Source: Ophiothrix spiculata
Lineage: Eukaryota > Echinodermata > Ophiuroidea > Amphilepidida > Ophiotrichidae
Direction: 5' to 3' (one strand)
Assembly (NCBI GenBank): GCA_000969725.1
Contig: JXSR01S074654.1
DNA: 20,804 bases
The position numbers were made by a program, and so were the translations under genes. How positions within the stretch are numbered: position 1 is the stretch's first letter; each line of letters opens with the position of its first letter. Shown here one piece after another: positions 17,780-20,804 of the stretch. A model generated the notes under the pieces. The model made no database searches and was not told where the DNA came from. It saw only the letters and a list, made by a program, of their open reading frames with translations.

Positions 17780-20000
17780 GATACAGTACTTTACCAAAAT
17801 CACCATAACTTCTACAAACAATGGCGGATCTTGACTAAACTTGGTCGAAATAATTTTTGACCCCACCCCAACGTGTCATGTGACCCATAGGGGTCACAAG
17901 GTCACATGGGGTCACAAGGGGTCAAAAATGTGATTTTTACAAAACGTTTTCAGCTTGTCAGGGTTACATTGCATGATTGTATAACTCAAATATAGTAAAT
18001 ACCTCATGAGTCTTAACAAAAGTTGTGCTCATTGCCGTGACCGGATTTTACCAAAATCACCATAACTTTAGGCTTGCCAACATTAGGAAGTCAAAAAGCC
18101 TACTCACTTCACGGACTCGACCCAAATCGAAGGGGTCCAGCGGGCCCCAGTAACCCCCCCCACAACCACCACCCCCCGGAAGATCCTGAATTGTAATGTT
18201 TCATAAGCCAATTTTGCTAAGAAAGTTATAACATCAATCTTGTGCATATGATGTATGCATGGCGAGAGTCCACCTTAGGGGCATGGCAGCATGGTTCAGG
18301 GGCCCCTTAAGGACTCTAGTGGGGTCCAGGGGTAACGTCCGGTGGGGTTGAGGGGCAAAGCGCCACCCACCAGTCAGAGAGCTTCTGCACATCTACCACC
18401 ACAGGAGAGTGTAAAATAATTGTAATATGTTTTACTCACAGGTATAAGGGAGTCCAAAAATAAGCAAAGGTTTGACATTATGGCCCCCTGCAAGGGCCCC
18501 AAGCCCTGCTCATGGGGACCAGATGGGGTCCACACGGGGTCCCGTTTAAAAAGTTGATGTAGTTGTAAAGAAGCAAAGGACATTAACTTTAATTTATGAA
18601 TTTTTTTAAAAAGTCTTACCGTTTTGCAGATACAAGGTTTTTGTATCCCATAATACTATACTTTTATACACGAAAGCACATTTTAAAATTGACCTACTGA
18701 TCCTACAGTAGGTCACAGTTGGCTGATTTTAATATATATGATGTGTTATAAAATTCTTATAATTTAATCAATTTTATCATTCCTACTATTTTTTTTTGGG
18801 GGGGGGGCATCTACCCCCTTCATTTACCTATATCCAACTTGCACCATCATTTCTCTTGCACAATTCACTCCATCCCTTTACAGTGGCATTACAATCTGCC
18901 AGTCGGTGCACCTAAATTAATAGGGAACCATGACCCTATTTTGATTCTAAGGTGTCATTGAAGATCTTTTAAAAAGTGTTGAGTGTGTTGAAGTCACTGT
19001 AGGAAGTTGGGAACCACCATTAAAATAGAAGCATAATGGTGGAGACTTTTGTAAGATTTTGGCTGGAATATGTGTTCCAAGAGCATAAATATATATTGAA
19101 TACATGTGGCTTTGTGACTTTCCTAGTCTTTATTAACAGCCTTTTTGAGATTTTGGCCCAAATATAAGCCACAGGAGCATAAATATTGGCGACTTTTCCT
19201 AGTACTTTTTCAGTTCTTTTTATTATCAGATAACCAAAAATCGTACTAATACGATTTTTTGCCGACTAAAAACGTGAAAATCGTAACAAATACGATAAAA
19301 TCGTACTAGTTGGCAAGCCTGTAACTTCTACATACTATGGCGGATCTTGACCAAACTTGGTCAAAATAATCTTTGACCCTACCCCAATATGTCTGTGACC
19401 GATACGGGTCATAAGGTCACAAGGGGTCAAAAACGTGATTTTTACTAAAAACGTTTTCAGCTCGTCAGGGTTACATTGCATGATTGTATAACTAATGTAT
19501 AGTAAGTTGCTCATAAGTCTTAACAAAAGTTGTGCTCATGGGGGTGATCTGAGGTCACACAGGTCAAATATTGATTTTTACCAAAATCACCATGTAACTT
19601 CTACATACAATGGTGGATCTTGACCAAACGTAGTCAAAATAATCTTTGACTCTACCCCAACATGTCATGTGACCCATAGGGGTCACAAGGTCACTTGGGG
19701 TCACAAGGGGTCAAACACATGATTTTTACATTGCATGATCGTATAATTCATGTATAGTAAGTAGCTCATAACAAAAGTCTTAACAAAAGTTGTACTCATG
19801 GGAGTAACCTGGGGTCACATGGGTCAAATATTCATTTTTACCAAAACCACTGTAAATCCTGCAAACAAAGGCGGATCTTGACCAAACTTAGTCAAAATAA
19901 TCCTTGACCACACCCCAACATGTCATGTGACCCACTGGGGTCATGGGTCACATAAAGATCACAGGGGGTCAAAAAATGTGATTTCCATAAAACATTTTAT
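17780..20000. repeat. Satellite of ~260-bp units, four copies, interrupted by an insertion
   Basis: GGCGGATCTTGACYAAAC-type anchors fall at 17823, 19339, 19612 and 19870. After removing the 1251-bp insertion the periods are about 257, 273 and 258 bp. Each unit holds clusters of GGGGTCAC, AAGGTCAC and GGGGTCAAA, then GTTACATTGCATGATTGTATAA and TCTTAACAAAAGTTGT. The units have diverged, so the array is not young. The minus-strand frame at 19335-19526 is repeat-derived. Confidence 0.9.
18070..19320. mobile_element. 1251-bp hAT-like insertion in the satellite
   Basis: The 12-bp ends AGGCTTGCCAAC (18070-18081) and GTTGGCAAGCCT (19309-19320) are exact inverted repeats. The satellite sequence resumes on the other side, with RTAACTTY repeated (18062-18069 and 19321-19328) as a likely 8-bp target duplication matching in 6 of 8 bases. 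The interior has GC-rich tracts (GGGGTCCAGGGGTAACG), a G run near 18797 and ATCGTA-rich sequence at the right end. It has no transposase frame. Confidence 0.8.
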
Positions 20001-20804
20001 TTACTCAGTTACGTTGCATTATTACGTCGCTGATGCATTCGAAGTGTTATAGATTGTAACTGGTCATGTGTTATATACTGGGAAACCTAATAATAAAGCG
20101 GTGCAGTAACAAATTTCCTTACTGCTCTATGTTTTTCATGTCCTAATTCCCTTATTTTATGTCATACATTAGTAAATTTTGTGTCATATGAGAGAGGAAT
20201 AAATTAACGTAGAATAAATATATTTTAATAAAACAAAAACTGTATGTGTTTAGCTAATTTGGTTTTTACTTGGGATTAATTAATATATTAATGAATCAAA
20301 GCGGTGCAGGATTCACATAATGTGGCGCAATTCCCACATACGTGCATAGATTTTCACAAGATTTAGACACAAGATTACCAAGGTAAAGTTGCACATGTGA
20401 CATAAAAATATATGGAATTGAAGGTGATCTGGGGTCATTTGGGGTCAAAAAACCACTATGGCCAAGATAGGTACAAGTGGTGTCAACATTTGTCACTATT
20501 CCCACATGCTCTCATGAATTTTCATAAGACTCGAGCATTAGGATACCTCTTTAGGGGGTTGACAATGTAGCATGACGAATTTAGGGTAAAAGCATTTTAA
20601 GGGGTCATTTAGGGTAATTATTTTTTTAAAGTTTAATCATCCTGAAAAAGTGATCGGATGATTAAAAAACAAGATGGTTCGCGAACCAGTAGTCTCGCAT
20701 GCGTATCGACCGCCTACTTAATCATTCACTTGTGGGGTGGATCCCAAGGGAAAGGTCATACAACGGGGTCACCATTGGCACTTTTGATCGCTGGTCCAAG
20801 GCAC
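20001..20804. other. Non-coding DNA right of the satellite
   Basis: No gene is visible. AAGCGGTGCAG occurs at about 20096 and 20299, and GGTGATCTGGGGTCATTTGGG (20424 region) is reminiscent of the satellite's GGGTCA blocks. These may be decayed outliers of the array. The frame at 20296-20505 shows no coding character. Confidence 0.45.

Noticed and set aside
1..20804. CRISPR arrays, bacterial operons, Shine-Dalgarno sites or rho-independent terminators
   Set aside because: The window is eukaryotic in gene structure and repeat content. The only regular arrays are hairpin or satellite repeats without unique spacers.

Overview
This window reads as nuclear DNA of an animal, most likely a marine invertebrate and perhaps an echinoderm- or hemichordate-like deuterostome. 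It has GT-AG introns, AT-rich non-coding DNA, tRNA-derived SINEs, many short inverted-repeat transposons and Penelope-like (GIY-YIG) retroelement relics. The phylum is inference; nothing here fixes the species.

One gene is well supported. It lies on the minus strand, starts with an ATG at 17551 and runs right to left. Four coding exons join in matching phase: 17551-17130, 13857-13632, 10850-10707 and 9979-9830, giving 314 codons with no stop. A 3' splice site 31 bases upstream of the ATG implies at least one upstream 5'UTR exon. The protein has an acidic N-terminal part followed by alpha-helical repeats that look like HEAT/ARM repeats. I do not recognise the family. The gene continues beyond 9830, and a weak further exon candidate lies at 9242-9328. 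Most open frames elsewhere are chance or transposon frames.

Layout from left to right: an inverted-repeat element (1-238) carrying TGACGTCA; unique DNA with scattered TGACAGAYGGGAC motifs; a foldback-like element (1564-2927) whose ends are built from 42-bp and roughly 70-bp hairpin tandem repeats; unique DNA; tRNA-derived SINE pieces (4192-4290, 4685-4978, 6198-6371, 8040-8180, 8243-8640); an inverted-repeat element with poly-T tracts (5175-5541) lying between two copies of a host segment; a second TGACGTCA element (5905-6434) containing a SINE piece; and an AT-rich inverted-repeat stretch (6806-7405).

The gene region (9240-17582) has introns packed with mobile DNA: a palindromic element with a perfect 9-bp target duplication beside the exon 4 donor (9576-9812), a TA-flanked element (10079-10356), a tandem triplication of exon 3 with its splice acceptor (10729-11175), two Penelope-like 3'-end relics each flanked by inverted repeats (11171-11504 and 12213-12679), a second poly-T element (11587-11949), a 434-bp element (13069-13502) and a 168-bp element (16022-16189).

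Upstream of the gene is a satellite of about 260 bp per unit (about 17780-20000), full of GGTCA half-sites and interrupted by a 1251-bp hAT-like insertion (18070-19320). The most interesting items are the exon triplication inside the gene, the foldback-like element built from hairpin satellites, and the paired Penelope-like relics with inverted-repeat termini.
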